From assembly GCF_030272615.1 (NCBI RefSeq), contig NC_081408.1, positions 765,078,330-765,142,329 on the forward strand: DNA of 64,000 nucleotides. Reading direction: 5' to 3'. Position 1 is the first letter of the stretch, and the number at the start of each line of letters is the position of its first letter. The translations under genes were made by a program, and so were the position numbers. This document shows, one piece after another, positions 33,634-46,069 of the stretch. The stretch comes from Cryptomeria japonica (lineage: Eukaryota; Streptophyta; Pinopsida; Cupressales; Cupressaceae). The notes beneath the pieces are model-generated. The model was not told the DNA's origin and did not search any database. It worked only from the letters and a program-made list of their open reading frames with translations.

Positions 33634-36080
33634 GAGCTCTTTGTGTGCATTTTGATATTTTGGTGACATGGATTCTTGGATGGCTCTTTGATAGCCTATT
33701 TTTGTAGACATCATTGGACTCTGATACATTTATTATTTATGATGATATATATGATGAGATCTCATTTTTTTGGCGGTGATATGAGATGTAGGTGATGTGT
33801 TATGTTTATGCTTATGCAGGATGATGATTTATGAGTTGATTCTTTATGTATGATTCCTATATGCATGTTTATATGGATGTTTTTATGCTAACGTGTGTTT
33901 ATGCAGGAATATGGATGAGAATGATGTATTTTTTATTTATGCATGATGTGGGATGTATCTTGAAAATGTATGATAATGATATGCAGGATTTTGAATGTGA
34001 TATGTATCTTGAAAATGTTTGATAATGATATGCAGGATTATAAATGTGAGATGTATCATTAAAATGTATGTATGTAAATGATATGCATGATTTTGAATGT
34101 AAGATGTATCTTGAAAATGTATGATAATGATATGTAAGATTTTGATGTGAGTGTAACTAAATGATAGAAAATGAGTTTGGAATCATGTATGTATTTTTAA
34201 TGAACTAAATGATGTAATGATATCATGATGTGCAACCTAATGCAACCGAAATGAACTACACCTTAATGGAAGTATATATGAATTTGTTTAAATCAACTAA
34301 ATTATAAAATAAAAATGGATGAATAGGATAATGCACTTAAATGGATGGATCTAAAAAAATGCAATGTTTTTGTAAATGCAACTACATGAATCTAATCATG
34401 ATAAGGAATCTAAAATTGATGCAAAATGATGGTTAATGATGGAAGATATAACTAAAATATATGAAATGAATATATAAAGGAAATGTTTAAACAAACCTTC
34501 AAATGAACCCGAGTGGTTGTAATTTAATAATGATAAGGATGGTGTAATCGTAAAAAATGCAAGCACCTATTAATGAATGCAACTAAATGATTTTCAAAAT
34601 GCATTGTGTTTAAATGAATATGAAAATTAGTTAAAAATGAGTAAGAAAATAAATGAATGTAAATGCAACAAAATGTAATGAGATGATAATGCCATGGATC
34701 CATGATAGATGAATGCAATTTGGTGAGAAAGACGTGGATGTGAAATGCATATGCGAAATGATGTATTAGAGACCTCTGTCATAATTTTTATCCAAGATTA
34801 ATGCGGTTTTAAATGACTTTTGCACATTCTGAACTTTGATTTCATTTGCATACAAACCATAAATATGAATTATGAATATGGATGAGCGATATGCAATGGA
34901 ATGCAATATAAACAGATGAGATGGAGTGATGATCCATAGTGCTTTATTTTCATCATTGAGCAAGGTAGTAACAATCTTGGATGAGGCAGTAGGAACCAAG
35001 GTTAGAGCATTTGTACCTATAAGCAAGCAGTATATATAGTATATATAAAGAAAATTGACCCTCCATTCTGGTTCATGTTCATATGGTCAAGGTATATGTT
35101 GTAGTCAGCAAGCCAAAGTGATCTGTGACTGTATTTTGCAGATGATCACATAGCTTAGTGAACTTCCCACGTAGACACCATTAGAACATGCCACAAAACT
35201 TCATGGGAACAATTTTACAAAAAGAAACAAGCAAAAAAGATATCAGGAGCCATCATGGCAACTCTAATTACTTGTGGATATCCTGGAGTAGTGTAAGAAC
35301 CTGATAGATATAAATATATGAAATATCAAAAATCACCAAGTACTTATCAGCCAACCAAATTTTCTTGTCAAGAAATTGTACCATGTCTTGTTTGAAAAGG
35401 AAGGATGCATCCTTGTGAAGACGTTTGTGCATAGATGTTTGTGTGATTGGGATGGTTGATGAGGTAAGTGATCATCAGTTTGACTAGTACAAAACTTCTT
35501 GTGTTTGTATGTGCTTGTGTTTGTATCTACATGGACTAGTCTACATTACAAGGGGTTTTATTGGCTTTGTGATGTTTTTGGTATGTTTTTGGTGTTTTTG
35601 ACGTGTTTTATGAATGTTTTGTTGTTTTTGATGTGTTTGAAGGAACAACCTTTAATTTATCCCAAGTAATATAAAATCCACTGCCATAGGTAGGTTAACG
35701 AACAAACTGCCCCCGGTTAGGTGGTGGTTTATGCAAGCGTGAAGTGAGACATATGGATGAATAATGCTGAGTTGTAGATCAATAACAAACCATGACATAT
35801 ATGATGGGTGGATGGATGTAAATGGATGCAATGATTGTGATCACAACAAATATTAAAGACAATGGAAGCTGATCCTTTACGAGTAGCACCTGTTTGCCAG
35901 GTTTTCACTATCGTACTTACCTAAGGTGCCACCGGAGTGGTTGTTCACCGTTTGGATGAATGATTCTCTTTCTATTTTCTTGATTTTTTTGTATTTTATT
36001 CAGGACGTTTTCTGAATGTTTTTTATATTTTTCTGATTTTTGAAGGATTCTATTACTCTGCTCAGCTTTATGTGTGAAAC
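33634..36080 (-). other. Element I 3' untranslated region between PMD relic and integrase
   Basis: AT-rich, no protein seen. 33950-34150 is a tandem repeat. From about 34890 to 35960 it is alignable with element O (21300-22370), with shared landmarks such as GATCCATAGTGCTTT and GAGTGGTTGTTCACCGTTTG. The stretch 33640-34890 is absent from O, like the PMD gene. Confidence 0.6.
33950..34150. repeat. Tandem repeat, 49-53 bp unit, four copies
   Basis: ATGTATCTTGAAAATGTATG and variants start at about 33953, 34002, 34051 and 34104, each followed by ATAATGATATGCAGGAT-like sequence. Confidence 0.8.
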
Positions 36081-36119
36081 CTTTTGAGGTGAATGCTATT
36101 GATCGGATCTAATAGTGGT

Positions 36120-37240
36120 TTGCCTTCTGGAGTTGCCAACTAATATGCCCTAGACCCAAAGACGACAGTGATAACATATGGACCTAGCCAATTTGATTAA
36201 AACTTGCCTTGATGTTCCTGGTTTGGCTTGTTATGGGGATTTTCCCTTAGAACAAGATGACCTACCTCAAATGTGTGAGGCTTGACTCGATGATTGTAGC
36301 TTTTGGTCATGCGCTATTGATATGCCTTGAGGTGGTTGTATGCAGCTTGTCATTTCTCGTCAAGCAATTCTAGGTCTTGAAGACATGATACTCTGTATGC
36401 TTTATCATCTATGAGATTATGGAAGGAAACCCATAGAGATGGTATCTCAACTTCAATAGGCAAGATAGCTTCTGCACCATAGACCAATGAAAAGGGAGTT
36501 TTGCCTATAGGGGTTTGAATGCTAGTTTGGTATGTCCATAGTGTTGGATTTAACTGTATGTGCCAATTACAGCCAACATCGTTAACTATTTTCTTGAGGA
36601 TCCGTAATATGTTTTTGTTTGATGCTTTAGCCTGACCATTGCCTTGTGGGTAGTATGGGGTGGAGAAGCGATGTTGGATGTGAAACTTTTAACAGAGCTC
36701 ACAGACGTCTTGGTTTTTGAATTGGAGTTTGTTATCTGTAACGATGGACATGGGTACACCATACTGGCAGATGATGTAATTAAGGATGAATGAGGTGATA
36801 TTCTTGCCGGCGACTTGGGTAAGTGGAACAACTTCAATCCACTTAGTGAAAATTTGGTAGTGGTAATGATAAATTTATGGTCGTTGGATGATTATGGATG
36901 GATTTTACCCACAAGGTCAAGGCCCCACTGACAAAAAGGCCATGATGTTGTGATTGGTTGCAATTCATGTGCAGGTGCATGTATCAAGTCTCCATGAACT
37001 TGGCATTTCTTGCATCTTCTAAAAAAATAGTAGGAGTCTTTTTCCATGGATGGCCAGTAGTATCCTGCTCGCATGATTTTCTTGGCTAGTGAAGGACCGC
37101 TTGAGTGAGTCCCACAAATTCCTTCATGTACCTCTCCCAAGGCCTTTGTTATCTCATCCTACTCTAAACATCGAAGGAGAGTACCATCGAGACTATGTTG
37201 GTATAGGGTTTCAGCGATGATGGTATATCAGATGGGTTGA
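36120..37240 (-). pseudogene. Element I integrase
   Basis: Read leftward: GEVHEGICGTHSSGPSLAKK keeps both His of the HHCC zinc site, and CKKCQVHG gives the Cys pair. WGLDLVGKIHP holds the first catalytic Asp and MSIVTDNKLQFKNQDV the second. The third position is Lys in YYPQGNGQAKASNKN (AAA codon at 36626-36628), as in element O. The C-terminal module (36330-36120) has TFEVGHLVLREN, NWLGPYVITVVFGSRAYQL and HLKRFHT. Stops and frameshifts break it into pieces, including a TAA just after the second Asp region. No chromodomain. Confidence 0.87.
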
Positions 37241-37269
37241 ATAATAAAGGTCTTACGTTGGTTATTCGA

Positions 37270-37860
37270 TTCGTTAGGCGGAAGTGTGTGATCATGGATT
37301 TAAGTGTAGAACTCACCATTTCATGGGGAATCGGAACTAGTAAGGTGACATATCATTTTGAATTCAGGGATATCATAAGCGGGAATCCAAAGTTGTTCGA
37401 CCAAGAACTCGTAGCACGTAAAATTCTATGGAAGATCTAAGAGAGATACGATTGTGGCCATAGTGTCAGGAGATCAATTCTGATCTCTGGGTATCTTCTC
37501 AAAAGTGATAGTGGCAAAGGATGCCTTGAAACTGCCTACCATTTTCTTGTATGGCATGAGATTGTCATCCTTGGTCTGATATTCATCGGTGACCTGTCTG
37601 ATGACCAGTTGAGAGATTTTCCATAAACTTGTAGCTCTTTTAATTTCCACTGTATAGCTAATATGAGTCCTATGATCAAGGCCTCATACTCTAATATGTT
37701 GTTAGTGTATGTAAAAGTTAGCCGGTAAGACTTTGGGATGCTACCACCTTGAGGTGTGATAAACAAAATGTCTGCCCCCGAGCCATGTCTAGTATATGAT
37801 CCATCAAAATATAACTTCCAGGGTTGTACTGCTATGATTGTGAAGATCTCTTCATCTGGG
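37270..37860 (-). pseudogene. Element I second RNase H module
   Basis: LYFDGSYTRHGSGADILF (first acidic residue), YRLTFTYTNNILEYEALIIG (second), then VYGKSLNWSS, where the third acidic position expected from O (YGDSQLV) is lost with a local indel. Preceded by the frameshift at about 37947. The second RNase H supports a Tat-like lineage. Confidence 0.78.
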
Positions 37861-37903
37861 AAGTTAGAAACAATAGGATGGTCACCTTTGAGCGGTGCAT
37901 CGG

Positions 37904-39220
37904 CTAATTGATCTGCAATAACTTGGCCCTTGATAGCCTTGCTAATTCACTTAGAATCATCACCCATTTGGCCAAGCGGCCTGTCAATGCTGCTTTGCTG
38001 AGTAGATACTTTAGTGGATCAATATTTGCGATGAGTTGTACCTTATGTATCAATAGGTAGTGCCTTAATTTAGTAGCTACCAGGATTACTACTAGGCAAG
38101 CTCGCTCAATAGTTGTGTAATTGAGTTCATAGCCAACCAGTGTGCCGGAGATGTAGTATATTGCACACTCTTTTCCTTCTGCATTATGTTCCGCTAATAA
38201 GACTCCCAATGTTGTGTTTGTAGCTGAGATGTATAGTAAGAGTGGTCTATCTGGATCTGGTGGGATCAACAACGGTGTGTTCATCAAGTAATCTTTGAGC
38301 ATCTGAAATGCTTGCTGGCATCTAGTATCCCATTGAAAATGGATATTCTTGTGTAACCGATGTGTAAAGGGATGACACTTATCTGCCAGTTGTGCAATGA
38401 ATCTTCGGATGGACTGTAGCCACCCTTGTAGTGTCCTTAATTGACTGGTGTTTCTAGGAGGTCGGATCTCCATGATTTCTTTGACTTTTGCTGGATCAAC
38501 CTCAATACCTTTGCTTGAAACAATGTATCCTAGAAGCTTCTCGGAGGTCACTCCAAAGACACATTTCTTTGGGTTAAGTCGAACATGATATTGTTCTAAT
38601 CTATCAAAGATTTTGTCTAATATAGCCAGATGACCCTCTCTTGTGAGTGATTTCGCTAGTAGGTCATCAACATAATCTTCCATGATGGTGTGCATCATGT
38701 CATGAAAGATTGTAGTCATAGCCCGTTGATAGGTTGCACCTGCATTCTTGAGACCGAAAGGCATCACATTCCAACAATATATTCCCCATGGGCATGTGAA
38801 GGTTGTTTTATGTTGATCTTTGAGAGTAATCTTGATCTGGTTGTACCCTGAAAAGCCATCCATAAGAGATAGCATGGCATGTCCCATTGTTAGGTTTACA
38901 ATCATATCTATGTTAGGTAGGGGGAAGTCATCTTTCGGATATGCCTTATTGAGATCTCTAGAATCTATACAGATTTGGATGCCCCCTTTTGGCTTGCTGA
39001 TAGGTACTATGTTGGATATCCAGTCAGCGTAATCAATGGGTCTGATGAAACCAACATCTAGTAGCTTTTTGAGTTCTGCTTTGACTAACATTGTAATCTA
39101 TGGATGCATCTTGAGAAGCTTTTGTTTAACAGGTTTAGCTCCTTTTGCAACAGTGAGATGATGCATGACCAAATCCGGATCCAGGCCAGGCATGCCTGCA
39201 TAAGACAATGCAAAGTTGAT
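37904..39220 (-). pseudogene. Element I reverse transcriptase and first RNase H
   Basis: The best preserved pol segment of the window: 395 codons open from 39091. ADWISNIVPISKPKGGIQIC, DSRDLNKAYPKDDFPLPNID, SLMDGFSGYNQIKITL (catalytic Asp), CWNVMPFGLKNAGATYQRAM and MEDYVDDLLAKS (YVDD at about 38663-38674) form the RT. QWDTRCQQAFQMLKDYL, LLAEHNAEGKECAIYYIS and TTIERACLVVILVATKLRHY form the connection and first RNase H. The upstream part to 39220 continues in the same frame past one TAG near 39092. At about 37947 a deletion of about 23 bp relative to O shifts the frame. Element Y is inserted just upstream, at 39226. Confidence 0.93.
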
Positions 39221-39225
39221 CTGAC

Positions 39226-40365
39226 TGTTACTACTTATCAAGTTTGCATTAGTTTTATGTTCAAAGTTATTCTATATACTCTAGTCGGTTATCTCTACCA
39301 AGATATTTAGTCCGTATGCACAGTCCAATCGGTTATTGAAGAAAGTAGTCTCAGAACGTAGTATACATCGAGCTATCTACTGAGTATCATTTCATGTCTA
39401 CCGAGCAACAAAGATGACACACCAAGTTGTTATACACCGAGTGAAACGTGTTACCAGATTCATTGAACCTGGACATACATATGAAAATGTGTTACAAGAT
39501 CGAGGAACATCTAACCGTTATCACATTGGAAATTGCACTTAAAGATTGTGTATGATTTTGAGGTCATCTAACCAATGAAATATTTTGCATGATTATTCAT
39601 TCGATAAAACATGTTTGTAAGATCGAAGCAATGAATGGATCACTGACATAAGAGATCTATTTATATAGCATGAGTTAAGAATTAAAAAGGTGTGTGCATG
39701 AGTGTAAGAAGACTGTTACAGAGACACAGAGGTCATTGAGAAGGTTTTCAGAGAACAGTCGAAGAATAGAGTAAATAAAAGGGTTTACCGAGTTACTATA
39801 TGGGTTACCGAGGTATGCTATAAGCAAGGTAATCTTATTCTAAGCATATAGAATCTGCTATAACATTCCAGATGTAAAGTTATAGATTTTTGTAATGATT
39901 TATTGTAATATTTTGAAGTTGTAAGAGAAACCTTTAACAGGGTAAAAGACTCTAATCAAGTCTATAAATTGTAAAGCCTCTAACCAGGTGCAACAATTAG
40001 TTTAAGTGTTGTAAAATCCTTTAGCAAGGTAGATCTAACAGATCCTGTTACTCCTAATAGGGTAAGCTATCAGAAATAGCTAAACATGTAGCTCTAACCA
40101 AGCACTCTTTATTATTGCAGTAGTGAAGTTGTGGGTGCCATCCCCACCGTATTTTTTCTCTCTAACCAAGAGTTTCTGCGTAACCAAAATATATGTGTTA
40201 TGGAGTGAATCATGTATGATTGTTATCTATTTGTTTTAACTTTATATTATGTTACTGCACTATTCGATTTATGCATAACAGTAAAGTTATTATTAAAGAA
40301 AAGTTTTGAAGTACTGATTCACCCCTCCCCTCTCAGTACATTAGCTTTCTATATTGGGCCTAACA
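39226..40365 (+). repeat. Element Y 5' LTR
   Basis: 1,140 bp, TGTTACTACT to GGGCCTAACA. TATA-like TATATAG at 39662-39668. The end contains TGATTCACCCCTCCCCTCTC, as in X. The hexamer ACCGAG recurs, with several copies decayed to ACCAAG or ATCGAG. Confidence 0.93.
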
Positions 40366-40367
40366 AT

Positions 40368-40379
40368 TGGTATCAGAGC
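40368..40379 (+). other. Primer-binding site, tRNA-Met type (element Y)
   Basis: TGGTATCAGAGC two bases after the 5' LTR. This is the standard initiator tRNA-Met complement of plant copia-type elements. Confidence 0.93.
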
Positions 40380-40427
40380 TTGAATCTTGGAAAAGGTTTT
40401 AACTACCTAAAGAGAAAGATCTTATCA

Positions 40428-41778
40428 ATGGAGGGCTATAAACAATCTTGGAGGATTGTATATCTGCAAGAAGAGCTGGATCATGCTAATCAAGTGATTG
40501 CAGACATGCAAAGGCAAATGCAAAAATCTCTGAAAGTGAGAAGAAGATTATCTGGTTATTTGCAGGACTCTCAAGAGTTAGTGGAACAAATTGAGACATC
40601 ATCTGAGAACAATATATCTGAAGAAACTAAAGAAATGATTGGAGTATTGAAAGAAAAGAACAAAGCACTAGTTGATCAACTAAAAGCAATGAAAAGAGAA
40701 CATGAACATTTCAGCACACAGATGACTAAAAATCTTGATGCATTGAGGACATCCGAGGATAAAGTAAGAGATCTAGAAAGAGAGAAACAACATCTTGAAG
40801 TCTTAGTATCTCATAAGAATGATGAAATCACAAGGATGACTGGAATTCAACAAAATCTGTCAGATCAACTAGGATATGCACATCATGAAGCAATTTTGAA
40901 GGATGATGAGAATCAAGCATTGAAACTTGAAGTGTCAAGGTTGACCGATGAACTTGACACAGAGAAGAAATCCAAAGAAACACTGAAGAAGAGTTATGAA
41001 GCATCAAAGATGTTGGATGAGAAACTGAATACAAGATGAACCAACAAAGATGCAGGACTCGCTTACAAAGGAAAAGACTACCGAGAAGGGAATTCATACT
41101 ATCGAGAGAGGAGAATCATCAAAGCAAGCTAGATTTAAGAAGAACATCAAAAGAAAGAAGCCTATTTGCAACTACTATGGAAATCAAGGTCACACTGCCA
41201 ACATGTGCCAAATCAGAAAAGGTAAGCAACCGAATGTCACTAAGTCCAAAGGTTATTGTTACAATTGCAATAAATATGGTCACACATCTAATCAATGTAG
41301 GACAAATTCTGTTAACAATTATCAGAAGGCAAAATTCAAAGGGTTTTGTAAAAACTGCAATAGATATGGACATAGTACCGAGAAGTGTTGGTTTAAGAAA
41401 AAGAACTATATGTGGTATGCACACCGAGAAAATTATAGAGATTACCAAACTCACACACATCCTTACCGAAAATATTCTGCAGTACCATGGGATTACAATA
41501 CAAGGATATGGTGTGAATGTTGTGGAAGATATGGACATATAAGTGCCAACTGTTTTATAAGGTTTGGGATGTACAACCGAAGATCATGGAAAAATCCTGG
41601 TATGGCATGTTTTCATTGTCACAAAGTTGGACACTTAGCTGGAGATTGCAGAGATCAACCTAGACAAGGCACTGAGGAAATAAAAGACAAATTAAAGATG
41701 ATTTGGAAAAACAAGGAAATTGTGTCAAATGAAGAAAGCTCCTTACCTACCGAGTTAGGTGCTCCTATTCCAAATTAA
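40428..41778 (+). pseudogene. Element Y gag-like protein: coiled coil plus five zinc knuckles
   Basis: ATG at 40428 opens a Lys/Glu/Gln-rich helical protein (EELDHANQVIADMQRQMQKS, LRTSEDKVRDLEREKQHLEV) with clear heptads to TGA 41037-41039. A one-base frameshift near 41035 separates it from the C-terminal part (41050-41778). That part holds five knuckles of C-x2-C-x4-H-x4-C spacing: CNYYGNQGHTANMC (second Cys is Tyr), CYNCNKYGHTSNQC, CKNCNRYGHSTEKC, CECCGRYGHISANC and CFHCHKVGHLAGDC (41167-41649). Five knuckles is more than the one or two usual for LTR-element gag. Expected to assemble particles and bind the element RNA. The start ATG lies 48 nt after the PBS. Confidence 0.85.
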
Positions 41779-42329
41779 ATGGTAAAGGTATGAAGGGACT
41801 GCATTCTCTCAAGGCTTAATCTTAACAGTTCCTATTTTATTATGTACTTAATTCAAATCTGTATAATTAAGATGTATTAGTAAGTTTGAAATTCTATCAA
41901 AGTCTTTTGAAGCACTTTACAGGAAACCTGTCAAGTCGGTATGCACAGGAAACCTGTCTAGTCGGTAAATGAAGGAAGTTTGGTTACTTGGTTAAAGTGA
42001 GAAAAAAAGAAAGAAGTTTTTATTGGAACCAAGTGCATTTAATGTTTTTGACCTAACCTGCACAGAGCCCAATAAGGCATATTGTGTACTTAAAAGCATT
42101 TTCGCAGTCATTTTCACTTACCAAGTTTTTTAGAGAGCAGAGCAAAGCAAATCTAAGGCAATCAAACCTCCTACAAAGAAAATTTAAGGTATTTACATCA
42201 ATCTCAATGCATTGCTAAACTGATTTACTGATCTTATCTAGTTGCCATTATCTGCTAAGTATAAAGCGTCAGTCGTTTGAAATCTTGAAATCCTAAGGAT
42301 TCTTTGTTAGCTTTTATCTGAAATCTAAA

Positions 42330-45300
42330 ATGGCACCTAAGATCCAAGATCCCATTGTTGTCAAGAATGTAGAGAAGCCCTCACTAAAATACTCTTTGAC
42401 TCCCAAAGTTGCATCTGAACCGGATGACAAAACCGCTTTTTCACTCATCCTAGATAGAGTGTTGTTAGTCGAGGATGTGAGATTCTTCGCCAAAGGTCGT
42501 GTTGAAGAACTCGGTCATGTTGAAATCAAAGACACCTATGATGAGTTGTGTACCGATGGTAAATTGAATAGCAAGTATGAGCACATCAAGACCAAGGGAT
42601 TGACTGAAGCCCTAACCTATCCCCGTGTGTTCAAACCCCAGTGGGTCAAGTTTGTTCTGAGCAGAGTTCACGATGATTTCATGTGGCTAGAAGAGCAACC
42701 ATTTAAGATTACCAAGGAAATCATTCATCTGATTACTGGTTACCCCATTTATGATCATGCCCGAGCCCAAAAGATGATATCATAGAAGGAATTGATCAGT
42801 TTAACCTGAGTGGAATTAGATTGCAGAGGATTGAAACTGAATAATGTCACAGATGAAGAACTAAAATTTTCCATTAGAGTTATAGGTTACTGTTTCTTCC
42901 AATCAGCAAGGGAAAACAGTGTAGCCTGTGCAGCAGTAGACTTGGCATACAAAATTGTGAAAAAGGGAATGAAAATTGATCTATGTGAGGTGTTGCTAAA
43001 GAACCTATTTGAGAATATGAACCCCATCAGGAAGCCGAAGAAGAACAACTCGGCTAATACACTAAAGTTTGGATCATTACTTGTATGCATGTTTTTCTAT
43101 TTTGAAAAATTCTTTCCATCAGTCAGTAAAGTCATTTGGGAACTACACCGACCAATCACCCATCAGATCAATGACTTCATCAAGAAGTTAGGTGATAATT
43201 TCAATGATATTATGGATGACTACTTCAATAAATTTAAAGAGAAAATGCATAACAGGTACCGGATTCCACCCTAGCTAGTGGAGAAATATAAAAATGACAT
43301 ATGTTTTGAAGTTGACACCGATTACTGTTATGTGAATGTTGTGGAACCAAGAACTCAATCTTTGTCACCTATGGGTTATGAAATTGATTTTGACATCACA
43401 TAACAGCAAATTGATGCATTTCTTACATTGCCAAGACATGCTACCAAGCTGAGGTATGGAACCTATGAAGAAGTGAAGGAAAAAGTAAAAATGAGCATTG
43501 TAGTACCCAAAGCTACAAGAAAGACAACAAAGATGATAAAGGCATTATCGGAGAAATTCGGAGAAGAATCTTCCTCTACACCTATCAAAGGCACCATTGC
43601 CATTACTAAAGAGGAATATGAAGCCCAAGAGGTAGCTATAACATTGAGCACCAAATTGCCTAAGGGAAAAGTGTTGAAGAGAAAGAAATAGACACATTAA
43701 AGGCCTCACTTAATCCACCTCCAAAGTGACCTAGCACAAGACCATCAACAACTTCACCGAGTAAGAAAACAAAGAGTGTTATTGTTCCCAAGGTAACAAA
43801 GACCTACAAGAAATCTACTCGGAGACTCATTTTGGCAAAAGAGTCTAGTGATACCGAATCAGAGGATGCAAGCAAATTTCAGATTGTCAAGAGCAAGAAG
43901 GTAAATGTACATAGTGTTGAAAACTTCTATGCTTATCTGAAAGAATATGGAGGATTTGGATCATTCAAATATGTAAAGTACGAAACCAGAAATGATGATG
44001 ATAAGAGACAAATTGAAGAAGCTGTCATCTGCACACTTCTAAAATTTTGGTTGGCTCCATTGGAACTAGCTAAGTCACTTTTGAATGAACTTTACTTGCA
44101 TATTGATAATAGGTGGAAGTATGCAATGGACTCGGAGAAACAAATCAGAGAAAGAAGTTTAGTACATCTCTTTCCTGACATGTCAGTAGCTGAAATACAA
44201 GAACATCTAACAACCTACAACTCAAAGTTTCTTGTCAAACAGAGAGCCTTAAAACTGATGAATGGGCTATATATTGAAGTGGAAAATGAGACAAAAGCAA
44301 AGTGGCGGGAAATATTTAAAATCAAGGATACTGGTGAGCAAGCTATAGTTGAAATTGTTGATGTCACCAAGCAAGATCCTAATGTTACCGAGCAAGACCC
44401 TGCTGACACCATTCAAATAGATGAAGATGTCATGGATATAGAGGCACCAGAATAGGAAATGATAGAAGGCAATGCATATGCAAAACATGTATCTAGTGAA
44501 TCAGTCTTGGAACAAGTTCAGCCTTATCCACCAGTCAAGCAACCTGTCTCAACTGAAACCCCTCAGGATACGAATCAAGGCATCGAAGGCCACAAGTCTA
44601 CAATAGGAGAAGGTACTACTCAAGAACAGACATCTCAATCACCTTCTAGCACTGAGAATGTTGCAACTGAGACACCGAGTACCAAGACACCAAAGGACAC
44701 TACAGAGGCTAAAGAAACTGACCAAAGTGTTGCCTCTACCAAGCAACCTACTGAGGGTCATCAAGCCTCACAAGCCATTATCTTAGTTCCATCGATGAAA
44801 GGTAAAGAAAAGAAGATGAAAAAGCATAGTTTTAAAGTTGATTTGTCAAAACCAATAGTGTTACCCAATATAGATATATCAAAATTAAAGGGGCAAGCAC
44901 TCATTGATTTCGGTGAACTATGAAAAGCAAAGGGTGAACAAGAGAAGCAAATGGAAATTCAAAAGAAAAATAAGGTACTTCAGAAGGTAAAAGCACCCTT
45001 AATAGATATGCTACCTGAAGCTACAGTGTCAACAGATGCAGCCATCCACATTCAACTGGATGAACTCCTAACAAAGATAGAGACATCTGGAGTCGATGCA
45101 TCAGAGTATTTGAGCAAGCTAAAAGACAAAGAGCTTACTGCAAAAATGATAGAAGAGGTACAGAAAGCTATAGCTATTGGCAAAGTTAAATTTGTCAAAT
45201 TTATTGCTGAGTTGACTCCTCAACTCAAGCACATTCTTTATTTATTTCAGAAACTCTGCACATTTTCTTTATTCATTAAAGACATTAAGAATAAAACAGA

Positions 45301-45691
45301 GGCAATTAAGAAAGAGATCATCGATCTCTCAAATAAGTTGACCACAGAGCCAAATTCAATTCAGAATTTTTATACAAGGTTACAACAGCTCATGGCTCAA
45401 CAATTGGACCTAAGAAATGAAGAACACAAGATTAGGATGGACATAATGACACTTCAGACATTATTCCTTCCTCATCTTTCATCCATTCAAGAATAGATTA
45501 ACCGAGCCACCTCCTTATCTACTACAGAAGAGGGAAGCACTCTAGATGGATTAATATCATTATTGGTTGATATTCAAGCACATAATTCTTTAATGGACAG
45601 TGTAAATATTGCACTCTCTATCGCTCTCACCGAAGCACGGACCAAGTACAAATCCATTTTTGACCAGTTACCACCCCCGAATGGTAACTAA
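42330..45691 (+). pseudogene. Element Y second ORF, unknown function
   Basis: About 1,120 codons from ATG 42330 (MAPKIQDPIVVKNVEK) to TAA 45689-45691, with stops near 42783, 42807, 43272, 43401, 43689, 44453, 44921 and 45494 and one frameshift between 43692 and 43832. N-terminal part: WLEEQPFKITKEIIHLITGY, then FGSLLVCMFFYF, which matches the landmark in X. Middle: basic and Lys-rich, then IEEAVICTLLKFWLAPLELA. 44459-44923 is Thr/Glu/Gln/Ser-rich and disordered. The C-terminal part is helical and Gln-rich (LQQLMAQQLDLRNEEHKIRM). No enzyme motif recognised. Function unknown. Presence in both X and Y argues for a real protein. Confidence 0.75.
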
Positions 45692-46056
45692 GTTTTGATG
45701 TTTGTCAAAAAGGGGGAGTGATACAGTATTGGGGGAGTGTAGTATTCAAAGTATAAAACAAAAGGAGTATAGTATACAGGGGGAGTATATCGAACAGAGT
45801 AAGCAGAGTATCCAAGAGCAGTGAACCGAGCAATGAACAGGACAGTAAGAAAAGATCAAGAGCACAACACACAGAACATTGATCACCAAGCATACAAAAT
45901 CAGAGTTTTGTACAGTATATCGATAAGGGAAGTATATCTAGATATATTATTTTATTGACTATTATATATACTGTTAGTATAGTCAAATTTTGCATGTATA
46001 TAGATTATTGAGTTATAACTTTGAAAGTAGTTTTTGTCAAACATCTCAACTAATGT

Positions 46057-46068
46057 CAAAAGGGGAGA
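46057..46068 (+). other. Polypurine tract of element Y
   Basis: CAAAAGGGGAGA just before the 3' LTR TG, after CTAATGT. Similar to the tracts of X and of the copia LTR. Confidence 0.85.
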
Positions 46069-46069
46069 T

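Noticed and set aside
33950-34150. CRISPR-like array
   Set aside because: Repeats are contiguous tandem units without unique spacers, in a plant retrotransposon.
41119-41538. 139-codon minus-strand open stretch
   Set aside because: Antisense shadow of the knuckle region of Y gag. Its Ile/Val/Phe composition comes from reverse-reading Lys/Asn codons.
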